NCBI GenBank assembly: GCA_035602605.1 | Contig: DATNLZ010000008.1 | Span: 62,001-126,000, forward strand | DNA: 64,000 nt | Reading direction: 5' to 3' | DNA from: DASQHY01 sp035602605 | GTDB taxonomy: Bacteria; Acidobacteriota; Terriglobia; Acidiferrales; UBA7541 | Shown: piece after piece, positions 8,694-17,884 of the stretch | Numbering within the stretch: position 1 is the stretch's first letter | How the letters are laid out: each line of letters opens with the position of its first letter | Program-made: the position numbers and the translations under genes | The notes under the pieces: generated by a model | The model's input: only the letters and a program-made list of their open reading frames with translations | Database searches by the model: none | Told to the model about the DNA's origin: nothing

Positions 8694-11600
8694 TTAAAAG
8701 TAGAGTTTCAAGGCAAATTGTACGTTCCGCGGAGCGCTGATCGTCGACGTGACCACGCCGCCGCTAGTAGCACTATCGATATTGGTACCGGGGGCGGAGA
8801 AACTCGCAGTATTGGTCACGTTGAAAGCTTCCGCCCGAAACTGCAGACGGGTTCGCTCGCTGATCTGGAATTGCTTGAACAACGAGAGATCGAGATTCTT
8901 GAAGCGGTCTTCGCGCAGGAAATTCGCGCCTGAGTTGCCGTAGGTGAAATTGACCGGCGTGTTGAATGCCGTCGTATCGAACCAGCGCTCGACGGTGGGA
9001 TGAGCGAGCTTGCCTGAACCTATGCGATTAGGCCGTTGGCCGCCGATGCCGGTGTTGGCGACGTCCCGCGAAATGGTCGGCGTGAAGGGCCGCCCGCTGC
9101 GCAACACGATGATTGCTTGCAACTGCCAACCGCCCAGCAAACCTGAGGTGAACGCATTCGCGTTCGCAAGCAACTTCTTGCCTCTGCCGAATGGCAACTC
9201 ATATCCCGTGCTGGCCGCCAGGTTGTGGGGAATGTCGAAAGGTGTGAGGGCCCGTTCGTAGGTGTTGTCGCCGCCCGCGGCTGGGGTGTCGGCCACGCTG
9301 ATGCTCTTCGACCAGGTGTAGGAAATCAAATACCATAGGCCCGCGGAAAAACGCTTCTGTAATTTCGCCTGCAGCGCATGGTAGATCGTCGAATTATCCT
9401 GGCCGTTATAGGTGATGCTGCCGAACATCGGGTAAGGCCTTCTGGCCTGGATGTCACCGCTTTTTGGCGGTGGATCGTTAATCGGAATGCCCTGGTAGAG
9501 GTGTACGCCGCGGTTGCCGACGTAGTTTACCTCCAGCACAGATTCGAACGGCAATTCTCTCTGCACTCCGAAACTCCAGTGCTGGTCATATCCCATTTTC
9601 ATCTCTGGATAGCCTCCCGCGAGGGTTGGCGCCGTGGCGGTGCTGCCGATCGGACGAGAAAAGTAATTCGCCATAGTGCGGTTGCCGCTGTTGAATACGG
9701 TTTCGTTCAGCTGATAAGGAACCATGTTGTGGTTCACGCGGTTGCCGCTGCTTTCGACCTCGTAAAAAATTCCGTAACCACCGCGGATCACTGTCTTATT
9801 GTCGAGCGGGCGCCAGGCGAACCCGAAGCGCGGCGCCCACTGATTCTTGTCCGTCGAGGTGCAGTTCGCGGCGATTCCAGCCTCGCGGCAAGTCTGGATC
9901 AAATTGCCGAAAAAAGTGAGTGCCGTGGGAGCCGCAAACTGTGCATCCGGGTTCACACTCTGTACGGCGATGGGCTTCGCAGAATTCGGCAAAAATGTCC
10001 CGACCTGCCCCTTATAACCGCTGAGCCAAGGTGAATATTCATAGCGCAGACCTAGGTTCAACGTGAGACGCCCGTTGACCTTGAAATCATCCTGGGCATA
10101 GACATGCCAGTAATTTGCATACCCGCCGAAGGTGTCGGCCGGAAAATTGCGGCCCACCGAATTTGGTATGCCCAGGAGGAAATCCGCGAAGGCATCACCG
10201 GTACCCTTCCGTTTAGTGGGATCCGGATTTTGGGTCTTACTTCCATTGAAGTTCCAACTCCCTTCATACACCCCACTATCGGTAAACAAAGGGACCCAGT
10301 GCCGGAACTGCATGCCGAATTTAAGGATGTGCCGGCCTTTCACCCACGTCAGACTGTCGTTGAACTCGGTTACTTTGAGGTCCTGAGTCTTGGGGCGCTG
10401 ATCGAAGGTTGATCCGGCTAGGGAAGCGTAGTTGCTCCATGAGAAATCGGGGAAAGAGCCGGCCACACCCGGCCGGTGGCCGGTGTCTTCAAAACCATGA
10501 ATCCCCGCCGGCGCGTAGAAATCTTGTCCCTGGAGGAACGCTTGCAAATCAACGGAGTTCGGCAGGTAGCTGAAGCGGGCCTCATTGATGAGCGAAGGAT
10601 CGAGAGTACTGGTCAAGGCTGCCACGATGTTCTGTCCGCGGGTGTTTAGAGAAGCGTATCCGAGGGCGGGGAAGGCGTTGGGATCGTTTTCCTGATAGTT
10701 AATGAAGCTCCAGCGCACGAAGGCGTGGTGCTTGTCGGTAATCGTCTGGTCGATACGAATGGTGAACTGGTCCTGATCGAGCACTTGCGACGGAGCGAAC
10801 TTCGCCCGGGTGGTTTCGGAGTTTGGGTCAGGTATGTACTTCAGGAAGAACTGCGCTTGCGGGGAAATCCGCGCTCCGGGAATTCGGTTGCCCGAGAACG
10901 GCGCGCCGGTAGTCGGATCATAGATGATGTTGAGTCCCGTGAAATCGCCGGACTTTTGTGCCGCCGTCGGCACCAGATTATTGAATACCAGTCCGGCACG
11001 CTGACGCATCCCTTCGTAATTCACGAAGAAGAAGGTACGGCTTCGGTTTCCGCTGTAGAGTTTGGGGATGGAAAGCGGGCCGCCAATGCCGCCGCCGAAC
11101 TGGTTGCGCTTGAGCACCTCGCGTGTAGGCGCAAAAAAGCCGCGGGCATCCAACTTGTCATTGCGGAGAAATTCGAACCCGACGCCGTGGAACACTTTTG
11201 TCCCCGACTTGGTGGTGCCGTTCAGTACCCCGCCGGCATTGCGAAATTCGGCACTGTATTCGCTCTGCTGAATCTGAAATTCCTCGAGGGCATCGATTGA
11301 GGTCTGAATCAGCGTTCCACCCTGATGGTGATCGGTGGTATCCACCCCGTCGAGGTAGAACGAGGTCTGGTTACCCCGAACGCCGCTGATTGACGTTCCG
11401 GATTCAAAGTTTGCGCGGATGCGGAGCAGATTCCCGGTCCCGGGTAGAAGCGTAGCGCCTGGCGTAAGTCGTGCCAACTCATAGAAGCTGCGTCCATTCA
11501 ATGGCAGATCGGTGATTTGCTTGTTGGTGATCTCCTGCCCCAGTGTGCCCGATTCAGTATTGAGCAGCGGTGCCGTCGCCTGTACGTCGACCTTTGTCGA

Positions 11601-11924
11601 GGTCTGGCCCACGCGCAGCGCTACGTCGACGCGTGCAGACTGTCCCACAATCACTTCGACATTGTTCACCTGAGCCGTATCGAAACCCGAGACACTCACC
11701 TCCACGCGGTAGATCCCAGGATTCACCGGGGTAAGCACAAAATCGCCAGCGCCGTTGGTTGCGAGTGTCTGCGATTGCGCGGTAGCTGTGTTCGTAATCA
11801 CCACCTTAGCGTCGGGAACCACCGCGCCGCTCGGATCCGTTACTGTCCCGACGATCCTCCCCGCCTGGACCTGTGCGAAGCAAACCGAGGCGGTCGCCAA
11901 AAGCAGAAAGAAAGCCTTGATCAT
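8694..11924 (-). CDS. Oar-like TonB-dependent receptor with carboxypeptidase-regulatory domain
   Basis: A 1076-residue outer-membrane protein: signal peptide 1-17 (ASVCFAQ), a CarboxypepD_reg-like beta-sandwich (about 22-100, GRIVGTVTDPSGAVVPDA), a plug domain (about 110-230, LPLNGRSFYELARLTPG and SGVRGNQTSFYLDG) and a long beta-barrel ending in aromatic Phe (KLYF). This architecture is greatly expanded in acidobacteria. It leads the sugar-acid operon and probably brings oligosaccharides across the outer membrane. An AAAGGA site lies just before the ATG. The 5' region carries a sigma70-like promoter overlapped by an inverted repeat, consistent with control by the divergent FadR-type regulator. 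Confidence 0.92.
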   Translation of the reverse strand: MIKAFFLLLATASVCFAQVQAGRIVGTVTDPSGAVVPDAKVVITNTATAQSQTLATNGAGDFVLTPVNPGIYRVEVSVSGFDTAQVNNVEVIVGQSARVDVALRVGQTSTKVDVQATAPLLNTESGTLGQEITNKQITDLPLNGRSFYELARLTPGATLLPGTGNLLRIRANFESGTSISGVRGNQTSFYLDGVDTTDHHQGGTLIQTSIDALEEFQIQQSEYSAEFRNAGGVLNGTTKSGTKVFHGVGFEFLRNDKLDARGFFAPTREVLKRNQFGGGIGGPLSIPKLYSGNRSRTFFFVNYEGMRQRAGLVFNNLVPTAAQKSGDFTGLNIIYDPTTGAPFSGNRIPGARISPQAQFFLKYIPDPNSETTRAKFAPSQVLDQDQFTIRIDQTITDKHHAFVRWSFINYQENDPNAFPALGYASLNTRGQNIVAALTSTLDPSLINEARFSYLPNSVDLQAFLQGQDFYAPAGIHGFEDTGHRPGVAGSFPDFSWSNYASLAGSTFDQRPKTQDLKVTEFNDSLTWVKGRHILKFGMQFRHWVPLFTDSGVYEGSWNFNGSKTQNPDPTKRKGTGDAFADFLLGIPNSVGRNFPADTFGGYANYWHVYAQDDFKVNGRLTLNLGLRYEYSPWLSGYKGQVGTFLPNSAKPIAVQSVNPDAQFAAPTALTFFGNLIQTCREAGIAANCTSTDKNQWAPRFGFAWRPLDNKTVIRGGYGIFYEVESSGNRVNHNMVPYQLNETVFNSGNRTMANYFSRPIGSTATAPTLAGGYPEMKMGYDQHWSFGVQRELPFESVLEVNYVGNRGVHLYQGIPINDPPPKSGDIQARRPYPMFGSITYNGQDNSTIYHALQAKLQKRFSAGLWYLISYTWSKSISVADTPAAGGDNTYERALTPFDIPHNLAASTGYELPFGRGKKLLANANAFTSGLLGGWQLQAIIVLRSGRPFTPTISRDVANTGIGGQRPNRIGSGKLAHPTVERWFDTTAFNTPVNFTYGNSGANFLREDRFKNLDLSLFKQFQISERTRLQFRAEAFNVTNTASFSAPGTNIDSATSGGVVTSTISAPRNVQFALKLYF

Positions 11925-12008
11925 AGCGATCCTTTCTACGCCCCGAAATCTCTGATATTTCCCTAAAGATCAGACAACCTGCTAATCAGTATTGCAATAA
12001 GGCATATC

Positions 12009-12038
12009 TTCATACTGTATTTGACTTGAATCTGTCAA
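12009..12038 (-). promoter_or_regulatory. Putative sigma70 promoter and operator of the sugar-acid operon
   Basis: On the minus strand a perfect TTGACA (12033-12038) is followed after 18 bases by TATGAA (12009-12014). This would start transcription roughly 80 bases before the receptor ATG. The -35 box is one arm of an inverted repeat, TTGAC (12021-12025) and GTCAA (12034-12038) separated by 8 bases, so a bound repressor would block polymerase. The divergent FadR/GntR gene starts at 12101, making its product the natural candidate ligand. Promoter and operator are inferred from sequence only. Confidence 0.45.
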
Positions 12039-12100
12039 CATCTTTTGGGAGTATGGACGTTCCGGGAGCGTTGCTGGGCAGTTAGATCCCGCGGGTTCTT

Positions 12101-12889
12101 GTGCACAACCTCAAACCGGTTTCGCGTGTGACTGTTGGCGAGCAAGTCGCCTTGCAACTCGCTGGTATGATCCGCGACGGTCGCTGGCAGCCAGGAGACA
12201 AGCTACCGTCGGAAACCGAGCTTTGCGCGGCGCTGACGATCGGTCGCTCCACCTTGCGCGAGGCGCTCAAGTCGCTTGCCTTTATAGGCATGGTTCGCAT
12301 GCGCCCAGGTGATGGGACCTACGTCGAACAGACATCCCCGGGTCTGCTGGAGCGAATTCTGGCAAAGGGGTTGCTCAAAACGGAAAAGGATCTTGCGGAT
12401 GTTTGCGAGACACGCCTGGTGGTCGAGACCGAGCTCGCGGCCTTGGCTGCCGAGCGCGCCCAAGGCGCGGATCTGGACGTGCTGCGCGACTTGCTCGAGC
12501 AGTCCGCGCGAAGCATCCGCAACGAGGGACGACCGTTCATGGAACTGGATCTTGAGTTCCACCTGGCGATCGCTACCTGCGCAAAGAACAACGTGCTGCG
12601 GCACCTGCTAAGCGATATCCGCGGAGTGTTGATCGAGTGGATCACCAAATCGCAGGAATTGCCCGGGCTCCGGGAGAACGCGCTAGCGCAACACAAGATG
12701 ATTTTTGAGACCATCCGCGATCGCAATCCCGCCAAAGCACGCGAGGCCATGCAAGCCCATTTGCAGACCTTCCAGCGCGCGTACACGCTTCTAGGAAAAA
12801 TGGTCGATGCTAAACAAACTGTCCCTGACCGGGCGACAACCGAGCCGGCGGTTGGCCCGAACGACGCTGCTAGGGCGCCGGCCGTTTGA
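12101..12889 (+). CDS. FadR-subfamily GntR transcriptional regulator
   Basis: The 262-residue protein has an N-terminal winged helix (about 8-75; WQPGDKLPSETELCAALTIG is the classic GntR recognition region) and a C-terminal FCD ligand domain. That domain shows likely metal-binding residues, Asp/His in ELDLEFHLAI and His in LAQHKMIF and MQAHLQ. It starts with GTG. The gene is divergent from the TonB-receptor operon, with a 176-base shared regulatory region containing an inverted repeat. FCD regulators usually sense carboxylate metabolites, so a 2-keto-3-deoxy acid or aldonate effector is likely but inferred. The last 35 or so residues are Ala/Pro/Thr-rich and probably disordered. Confidence 0.9.
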   Translation: MHNLKPVSRVTVGEQVALQLAGMIRDGRWQPGDKLPSETELCAALTIGRSTLREALKSLAFIGMVRMRPGDGTYVEQTSPGLLERILAKGLLKTEKDLADVCETRLVVETELAALAAERAQGADLDVLRDLLEQSARSIRNEGRPFMELDLEFHLAIATCAKNNVLRHLLSDIRGVLIEWITKSQELPGLRENALAQHKMIFETIRDRNPAKAREAMQAHLQTFQRAYTLLGKMVDAKQTVPDRATTEPAVGPNDAARAPAV

Positions 12890-13193
12890 GCAAGGCATTC
12901 GGCGTGGAACTGCGCCGAACATTCGCAGTTGTTCTTTGCTAGGGAATCTTCTTCACGGGCGCGGAGTTTTCGCCAAAAAAGCCGGCCGCTCGGACCAATG
13001 CAAACACGGGAATTTGGGCCTTATCAGTTGTGATTCTACTTGTGGCGGACCTCAATGAGCTTGGGCACGCGACTTGGGAGCAAGGCCGGGAGGTGGTCCG
13101 GAAAATGGCTGCGGCGACGGCGCATCCCAGTGCCGCTTCCATTCGGAAAACCAATCCTGGCGCAGGGGTGCGCTGCGATGAAACGACTTTGTC
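12890..13193. other. Intergenic stretch without a supported gene
   Basis: About 300 bases lie between the regulator's stop and the convergent DUF3011 gene. Short open frames exist on both strands but show no protein-like composition or ribosome-binding site. No clear hairpin followed by a T-run was found, so I see no canonical terminator. Confidence 0.5.
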
Positions 13194-14027
13194 TCAGCGT
13201 CGCCGCTGTCTCGTCCGGCTGCGTACTGTAAAAGTAGCACGGCATCCGTGATCCACCCAAATCCGCTGGCTGTCGTAGCCCCAGCTGTAGCCCTCGGTAC
13301 AGGGTGAGCCGCTGCGTTGGTTTTGCAATTGGACGCCGCCCCGGGTGTCGGCTGCGCAGTAATGTTTCTTCTCATCATCGGAATTACAGGTAACTGTTTG
13401 GGCTTGTCCGTTTCCGCTGTTTCCATATCCGCCATTTCCGTAATCGCGGTTTCGGTTCGAGCCACCTACTGCAAAACTGCCGCGGCATCCGTGATCCACC
13501 CAAATCCGCTGGCTGTCATAGCCCCAGCTGTAGCCTTCGGTACACGGGGAACCACTCTGCTGGGTCTGTAATTGCACGCCGCCCCGGGTGTCGGTTGCGC
13601 AGTAATGCCTCTTTTCGTCGTCAGAGTTGCAGGTAACTACCTGGATTTGTCCGTATCCGTTGTTTCCATAGCCGCGGTCTCGGTTATCGCGGTTTTGGTC
13701 ATCGCGATTTCGGTTTTCACGGTCTTGGTTATCGCGATCCTGGTTATCACGGTTTTGGTAACCGGGGCGGCCACCCACTGCAAACAGCGCTCGGCATCCG
13801 TGATCCACCCAAATTCCCTGGTCGTTATAACCCCAGCTGTAGCCCTCGGTACAAGGCGAACCACTCTGCTGGCTCTGCAATCGCACGCCGCCACGGGTAT
13901 CGGCTGCGCAAGAATGTCTCTTTTCATCGTCGGAATTACAGGTAACTGTGGACTGACCGAATGATTTTGGGGCTACGCATAGACAGAGCGCTAACAAACC
14001 TATGTTAAGAAACCATCGATACCTCAT
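13194..14027 (-). CDS. Secreted protein with three DUF3011 repeats
   Basis: A 277-residue exported protein (signal peptide 1-24, ending KSFGQ) made of three near-identical modules at residues 28-85, 130-187 and 211-268. Each module has four cysteines (for example C30, C40, C59, C78), the block RGGVRLQ, the block PCTEGYSWGY and a closing IWVDHGCRA. This is the DUF3011 pattern; its function is unknown. Linkers are unusual: one is built from NRD/NQD repeats and another is Gly/Asn/Tyr-rich, both strongly hydrophilic. Even Cys numbers suggest intramodule disulfides in the periplasm or outside the cell. A GGAAGGA site lies about 12 bases before the ATG. No operon partner is evident. Confidence 0.82.
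   Translation of the reverse strand: MRYRWFLNIGLLALCLCVAPKSFGQSTVTCNSDDEKRHSCAADTRGGVRLQSQQSGSPCTEGYSWGYNDQGIWVDHGCRALFAVGGRPGYQNRDNQDRDNQDRENRNRDDQNRDNRDRGYGNNGYGQIQVVTCNSDDEKRHYCATDTRGGVQLQTQQSGSPCTEGYSWGYDSQRIWVDHGCRGSFAVGGSNRNRDYGNGGYGNSGNGQAQTVTCNSDDEKKHYCAADTRGGVQLQNQRSGSPCTEGYSWGYDSQRIWVDHGCRATFTVRSRTRQRRR
13224..13946 (-). repeat. Three tandem DUF3011-coding repeats separated by low-complexity linkers
   Basis: Coding repeats of about 174 bases occupy 13773-13946, 13467-13640 and 13224-13397. They remain similar at the DNA level, for example repeated stretches encoding CNSDDEK and CTEGYSWGY. The first linker (about 13641-13772) is itself a short-period repeat encoding NRD/NQD units. 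Copy number could change by recombination. Confidence 0.75.
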
Positions 14028-14214
14028 AAATGTGTTGTCCTTCCTTTTTGAGTTCTTGCGCGTCGGTTTCCCGAGAAACCTGCCCGCAAATGGGTTCCAT
14101 TCACTCCGGTAAAATCGCTAGTTTCCCGGCGTCGCGAGTGCCTGCTAGCGCACGGGCGTTTCCTTCAGTCAACATCGTAATCGCTCGGCAAAGCTACGTC
14201 TGTGCTGTTTGGGA

Positions 14215-15570
14215 CTATCCCTGAGTGGTGTACATGGACTTTGCGGGCAAAATTCTTTGCTGCTTCATGGCGTAAAGTCGCGAATCGGCTTCCGACAAAA
14301 GGCGCTCGATCGTCTCGCCGCCTTGTGGATAGACGGCAACACCGAAGCTGGCGGAAAGTTTTGGTTCGTTGCTGTCATTGGCAACACTTTCGCAGATACG
14401 TTGTGCCACCAGCGCAGCTGCGGCGGCGTTAGTCTCCGGTAAAATAAGAGCAAACTCGTCACCGCCGAAGCGCGCAGGGGTATCGATCGTGCGGCAACAG
14501 GAGCATAAGACATCGGCCAACCGGCAAAGAGCTTGGCTTCCGATCATATGCCCGTGGAGGTCGTTGATTAGCTTCAATCCGTCTAGGTCAAACAACAACA
14601 AGGCAAACTCCCGGTTGGTGCGTTTGCTACGTTTGATTTCTAAATCGAGGACATCTACCAGGTGGCGATAGTTCGCGAGCCCAGTCAGTGGATCGCTGGC
14701 TGCCTCTCGACGCAGGTGATCCTCCAGCTCCCGCTGCTTGGTGACATCTTCGGCGATGATCTCATAGGCTTCTAACTCGCCCTGCTCGCTGAGGACTTCT
14801 CGTCCGCTGAGGCGGACCTTCAGAGTGGCATGATCCTTGCGCTGCCATTCTATTTCGATGGGATCGACAAAACCTTCAGCCCCTGAGCGACCCAGCAAGT
14901 GTGCTCGCTTGCCAGGGTCTTGAATAACGTCGCTCGCAAGACTTAGAGCCAACAGTTCCTCCCTGGCCTCGTAGCCGAGCATCCTCATCATGGCCTCATT
15001 AACTTCCAGAAACCTGCCCTCGAGACTGCAGAGGCAGATTCCGTAGCTTAGATTTCCGGTTAGGGCACGGTAACGAGCCTCGGAACGTCGCAAGTCTTTT
15101 TCCGCGCGATCACGTTGATCGCGCAACGCTCGCTGATCGAGAGCTCGATGAATGGCCACGGGCAGATGGCTAATAGCACCCACTTCAATACAGTCGGCAG
15201 CACCTTTCAGGATGAGCTCCGCAGTGGTTTCGCGTTTCAAGCCGTGGACCAAAAAGATGAGAGGGATATCCTTCTTCATCTGGCGCAGCAGCTCGATGGG
15301 CCGCCTTGCTTGCCAGTTGGGGCTGGGGTACTCGGCCACGACAAGATCAAAGAGCTCCGAACGGAGTCGTTCGGCGAACTCCTCGGGAGTCACCACGACC
15401 TCGGAGCTGACCGCGAATTCTACCCTCTTGAGTTCATGCAAGCAGGACTCCACGTCCGCCGAGGAACGATGAATAAAGAGGATGCGCAGCCGATTTCGTC
15501 CACGTCCAAGTGCGTGGAGGACAGAGGTTTGTCGAACGTGAGCCCCGTAGTGTTCTGATCTTGATGACAT
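14215..15570 (-). CDS. Diguanylate cyclase with degenerate receiver and PAS domains
   Basis: I prefer the ATG at 15570 (451 residues) to an upstream TTG at 15687, because domain homology starts after it and a GGGGA site lies 12 bases before it. The order is: receiver-like domain (about 28-145), PAS (about 175-290), GGDEF (about 300-440). The cyclase site RFGGDEF is intact and an inhibitory RxxD site (RTID) lies five residues before it, so the enzyme should make cyclic di-GMP with product feedback. The receiver is altered: the expected phosphoacceptor Asp is Glu (VVAEYPSP) and the conserved Lys near its end is missing, so it probably does not accept phosphate. The sensory input of the PAS domain is unknown. 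Confidence 0.88.
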   Translation of the reverse strand: MSSRSEHYGAHVRQTSVLHALGRGRNRLRILFIHRSSADVESCLHELKRVEFAVSSEVVVTPEEFAERLRSELFDLVVAEYPSPNWQARRPIELLRQMKKDIPLIFLVHGLKRETTAELILKGAADCIEVGAISHLPVAIHRALDQRALRDQRDRAEKDLRRSEARYRALTGNLSYGICLCSLEGRFLEVNEAMMRMLGYEAREELLALSLASDVIQDPGKRAHLLGRSGAEGFVDPIEIEWQRKDHATLKVRLSGREVLSEQGELEAYEIIAEDVTKQRELEDHLRREAASDPLTGLANYRHLVDVLDLEIKRSKRTNREFALLLFDLDGLKLINDLHGHMIGSQALCRLADVLCSCCRTIDTPARFGGDEFALILPETNAAAAALVAQRICESVANDSNEPKLSASFGVAVYPQGGETIERLLSEADSRLYAMKQQRILPAKSMYTTQG

Positions 15571-15964
15571 GGCGCGAATCAATTCCCCGGAGTGGCAGTC
15601 TTGCCTCGCGCTAGCCGCCCCCCGAGCCTCAGTCAGAGTTAACTCAGCCGCAATTTTAAAATTTTGCCGATTCGGTAATCTGTTCAATAGTAGACACTTT
15701 TACAATGCTCTTAACTGATTAGACACATACGATACGAAGTAACCGCTGGGCTGTTCAACAGGCTGCCCCTCGGAGTTTCCACGCGCGCGCTAAAGGGAAC
15801 AGAATCAGGGGTATGGGTCGCTTCGATCTCAAAAAGTGACAGCTCGCCCACGGCAGCTGTCGTGTCGTAAATTCCCACAACTCTCCATAAATGTTGTACT
15901 CTGGTTGGGGACCGGAGGTAGGAGGGTCAATCCCCTCGCCCGACAATCGCTTCAAGACACCGCA

Positions 15965-17809
15965 ATGTTCCTGGGCGCTCTCGGATTCGTGTTCAGAAAT
16001 CCCGTCTCAGCGCGAATCCTAAGTTTGCCGGTTTTTCTGATTCTCTTATTCGCAAACCAAGCGGCCCTCCCGCAACAAACCTGGCGGTCAACATCTCGAA
16101 CCGCACCGGAAACAGCAACAAAGCCTAAAACAACTGCTCAGAAGAGTCCGGTAGGCAAGCCAAAAGAAACGCCTCCTTTTGCTCGCTTCACCGACGTGGC
16201 CGAAAAGGCGGGGCTTACCATGACCACTGTTTTTGGCGGAGTAGACACCAAGAAATACATTATTGAGACCACCGGCACCGGCGTTGCTATCTTTGATTAC
16301 GACAATGATGGGTGGCCGGACATTTTTATTGTAAATGGCACGACCCTCGAAGGATTTCCTGCGGCGAAAGCTCCCTCGAACCACCTGTATCACAACAATC
16401 ATGACGGAAGTTTTACCGACGTAACCGAGAAGGCCGGTCTCGGGGCCACAGGATGGGGTCAGGGTGTTTGCGTTGGGGATTATGACAACGATGGGTGGGA
16501 AGATTTGTACATTACCTATTACGGTAAGAATCGCCTGTACCACAATGACCACGGCGTTTTCAGCGAAGTTGGCGATAAAGCCGGTGTGGCAGGCACGGGC
16601 AAAGGTTGGGGGACGGGGTGTGCTTTTGTCGATTACAACCGCGATGGGCGCCTCGATCTTATGGTCGCGAATTACGTCGATTTTGATCTCGTCCATACTC
16701 CGGCGCCGGGCGCAGGAGTTTCCTGCGTATGGAAAGGTGTGCCGGTCATGTGCGGGCCACGCGGACTTCCGGGCGCTAAAAATATTCTGTACGAAAATCG
16801 CGGCAACGGGACCTTCGCGGATGTCACAACGAAAGCGCACATTGATCAGACCGGAGGGCATTTCGGGTTCGGTGTGGCCACGCTGGACTTTGATGATGAT
16901 GGCTGGCCGGACATATACGTCGCCTGCGACAGCGCGGCGAGTATCCTATACCACAACAATCGTGATGGTACGTTCACCGATGTTGCGGTGATGGCCGGCG
17001 TTGCGTTCAATGAAGACGGCCAAGAGCAAGCGGGGATGGGTACGACTGTGGCGGACTACAATGGCGACGGCCGGCTAGATATTTTCAAGACCAATTTTTC
17101 AGATGACACACCGACCTTGTATCGCAATGACGGTGACGGCAATTTTTCCGATGTTACCTCCGCTTCGGGGTTGGGGGTGCACACCCAATACCTGGGATGG
17201 GGCACGATGTTTTTTGACTTCGACAATGATGGTTGGCCGGATCTCATTCTGGCCAACGGTCACGTGTATCCGGAAGTCGACAAATTTCATCTGGGCAGTT
17301 CGTATCTGGAAGCTCGCCTCCTTTATCGAAACAACGGCAATGGCACCTTCAGTGATGTGTCCTCCACTGCGGGTCCTGGTATCAACACCGCCTCGTCTGC
17401 GCGGGGCTTGGCGGTGGGCGATCTTTGGAATGACGGGCAACTTTCCGTGGTGATTAGCAACGTGAACGCCAAGCCGAGCCTGCTGGTGAATTCGGTGCGC
17501 TCCGGAAATCATTGGGTTGCGTTTAGGACCGTGGGAACGCGTTCGAATCGCGATGGGATTGGTGCGAAGATTACGGTAAAAATGGGAAAACGAACGCTGG
17601 TGGATGAAGTGCGTAGCGGTTCGAGTTACATTTCTCAAAACGATTTGCGAGTGCACTTTGGCTTGGGCTCGGCCACGAAGATCGACGCGGTACAAGTGCG
17701 CTGGCCGAGCGGACTCGCAGAGCAATTCGATCATTTGGTTGAGGATTCGATCCACACCCTGCAAGAGGGATCGGGCACCGCACTAAATGCGACCCCCAAA
17801 AAACAGTAA
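15965..17809 (+). CDS. CRTAC1-family secreted protein, FG-GAP propeller plus ASPIC/UnbV
   Basis: The ATG at 15965 is preferred: it directly precedes a hydrophobic export segment (LSLPVFLILLFANQAALP), while an upstream start at 15836 adds 43 residues without export character. The mature part has repeated FG-GAP/VCBS blades, each with a calcium-binding-like DYDNDGW or DFDNDGW loop, forming a seven- or eight-bladed propeller, then the C-terminal ASPIC/UnbV domain (RSGSSYISQNDLRVHFGLG and VQVRWPSG). Function is unknown; such proteins are extracellular and very common in acidobacteria. It converges with a paralogue at 17885, leaving only 75 bases between the stops. Confidence 0.88.
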   Translation: MFLGALGFVFRNPVSARILSLPVFLILLFANQAALPQQTWRSTSRTAPETATKPKTTAQKSPVGKPKETPPFARFTDVAEKAGLTMTTVFGGVDTKKYIIETTGTGVAIFDYDNDGWPDIFIVNGTTLEGFPAAKAPSNHLYHNNHDGSFTDVTEKAGLGATGWGQGVCVGDYDNDGWEDLYITYYGKNRLYHNDHGVFSEVGDKAGVAGTGKGWGTGCAFVDYNRDGRLDLMVANYVDFDLVHTPAPGAGVSCVWKGVPVMCGPRGLPGAKNILYENRGNGTFADVTTKAHIDQTGGHFGFGVATLDFDDDGWPDIYVACDSAASILYHNNRDGTFTDVAVMAGVAFNEDGQEQAGMGTTVADYNGDGRLDIFKTNFSDDTPTLYRNDGDGNFSDVTSASGLGVHTQYLGWGTMFFDFDNDGWPDLILANGHVYPEVDKFHLGSSYLEARLLYRNNGNGTFSDVSSTAGPGINTASSARGLAVGDLWNDGQLSVVISNVNAKPSLLVNSVRSGNHWVAFRTVGTRSNRDGIGAKITVKMGKRTLVDEVRSGSSYISQNDLRVHFGLGSATKIDAVQVRWPSGLAEQFDHLVEDSIHTLQEGSGTALNATPKKQ

Positions 17810-17884
17810 GCGATTGGAAATCTCTATGCGGCCGAGCTCGACGAGTTTTATCTGGATGGATAGATCCTTGATCCTTTAGAGTTT

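Noticed and set aside
15890..15955. Sequence resembling the T-arm of a tRNA (GGGTCAATCCC within a GAGG/CCTC stem), antisense frame reading GIDPPTSG
   Set aside because: The T-loop lacks a base, the neighbouring stem has a 5-base loop, and no D-arm or acceptor stem can be formed, so no tRNA gene is supported; at most it is a fossil 3' end.
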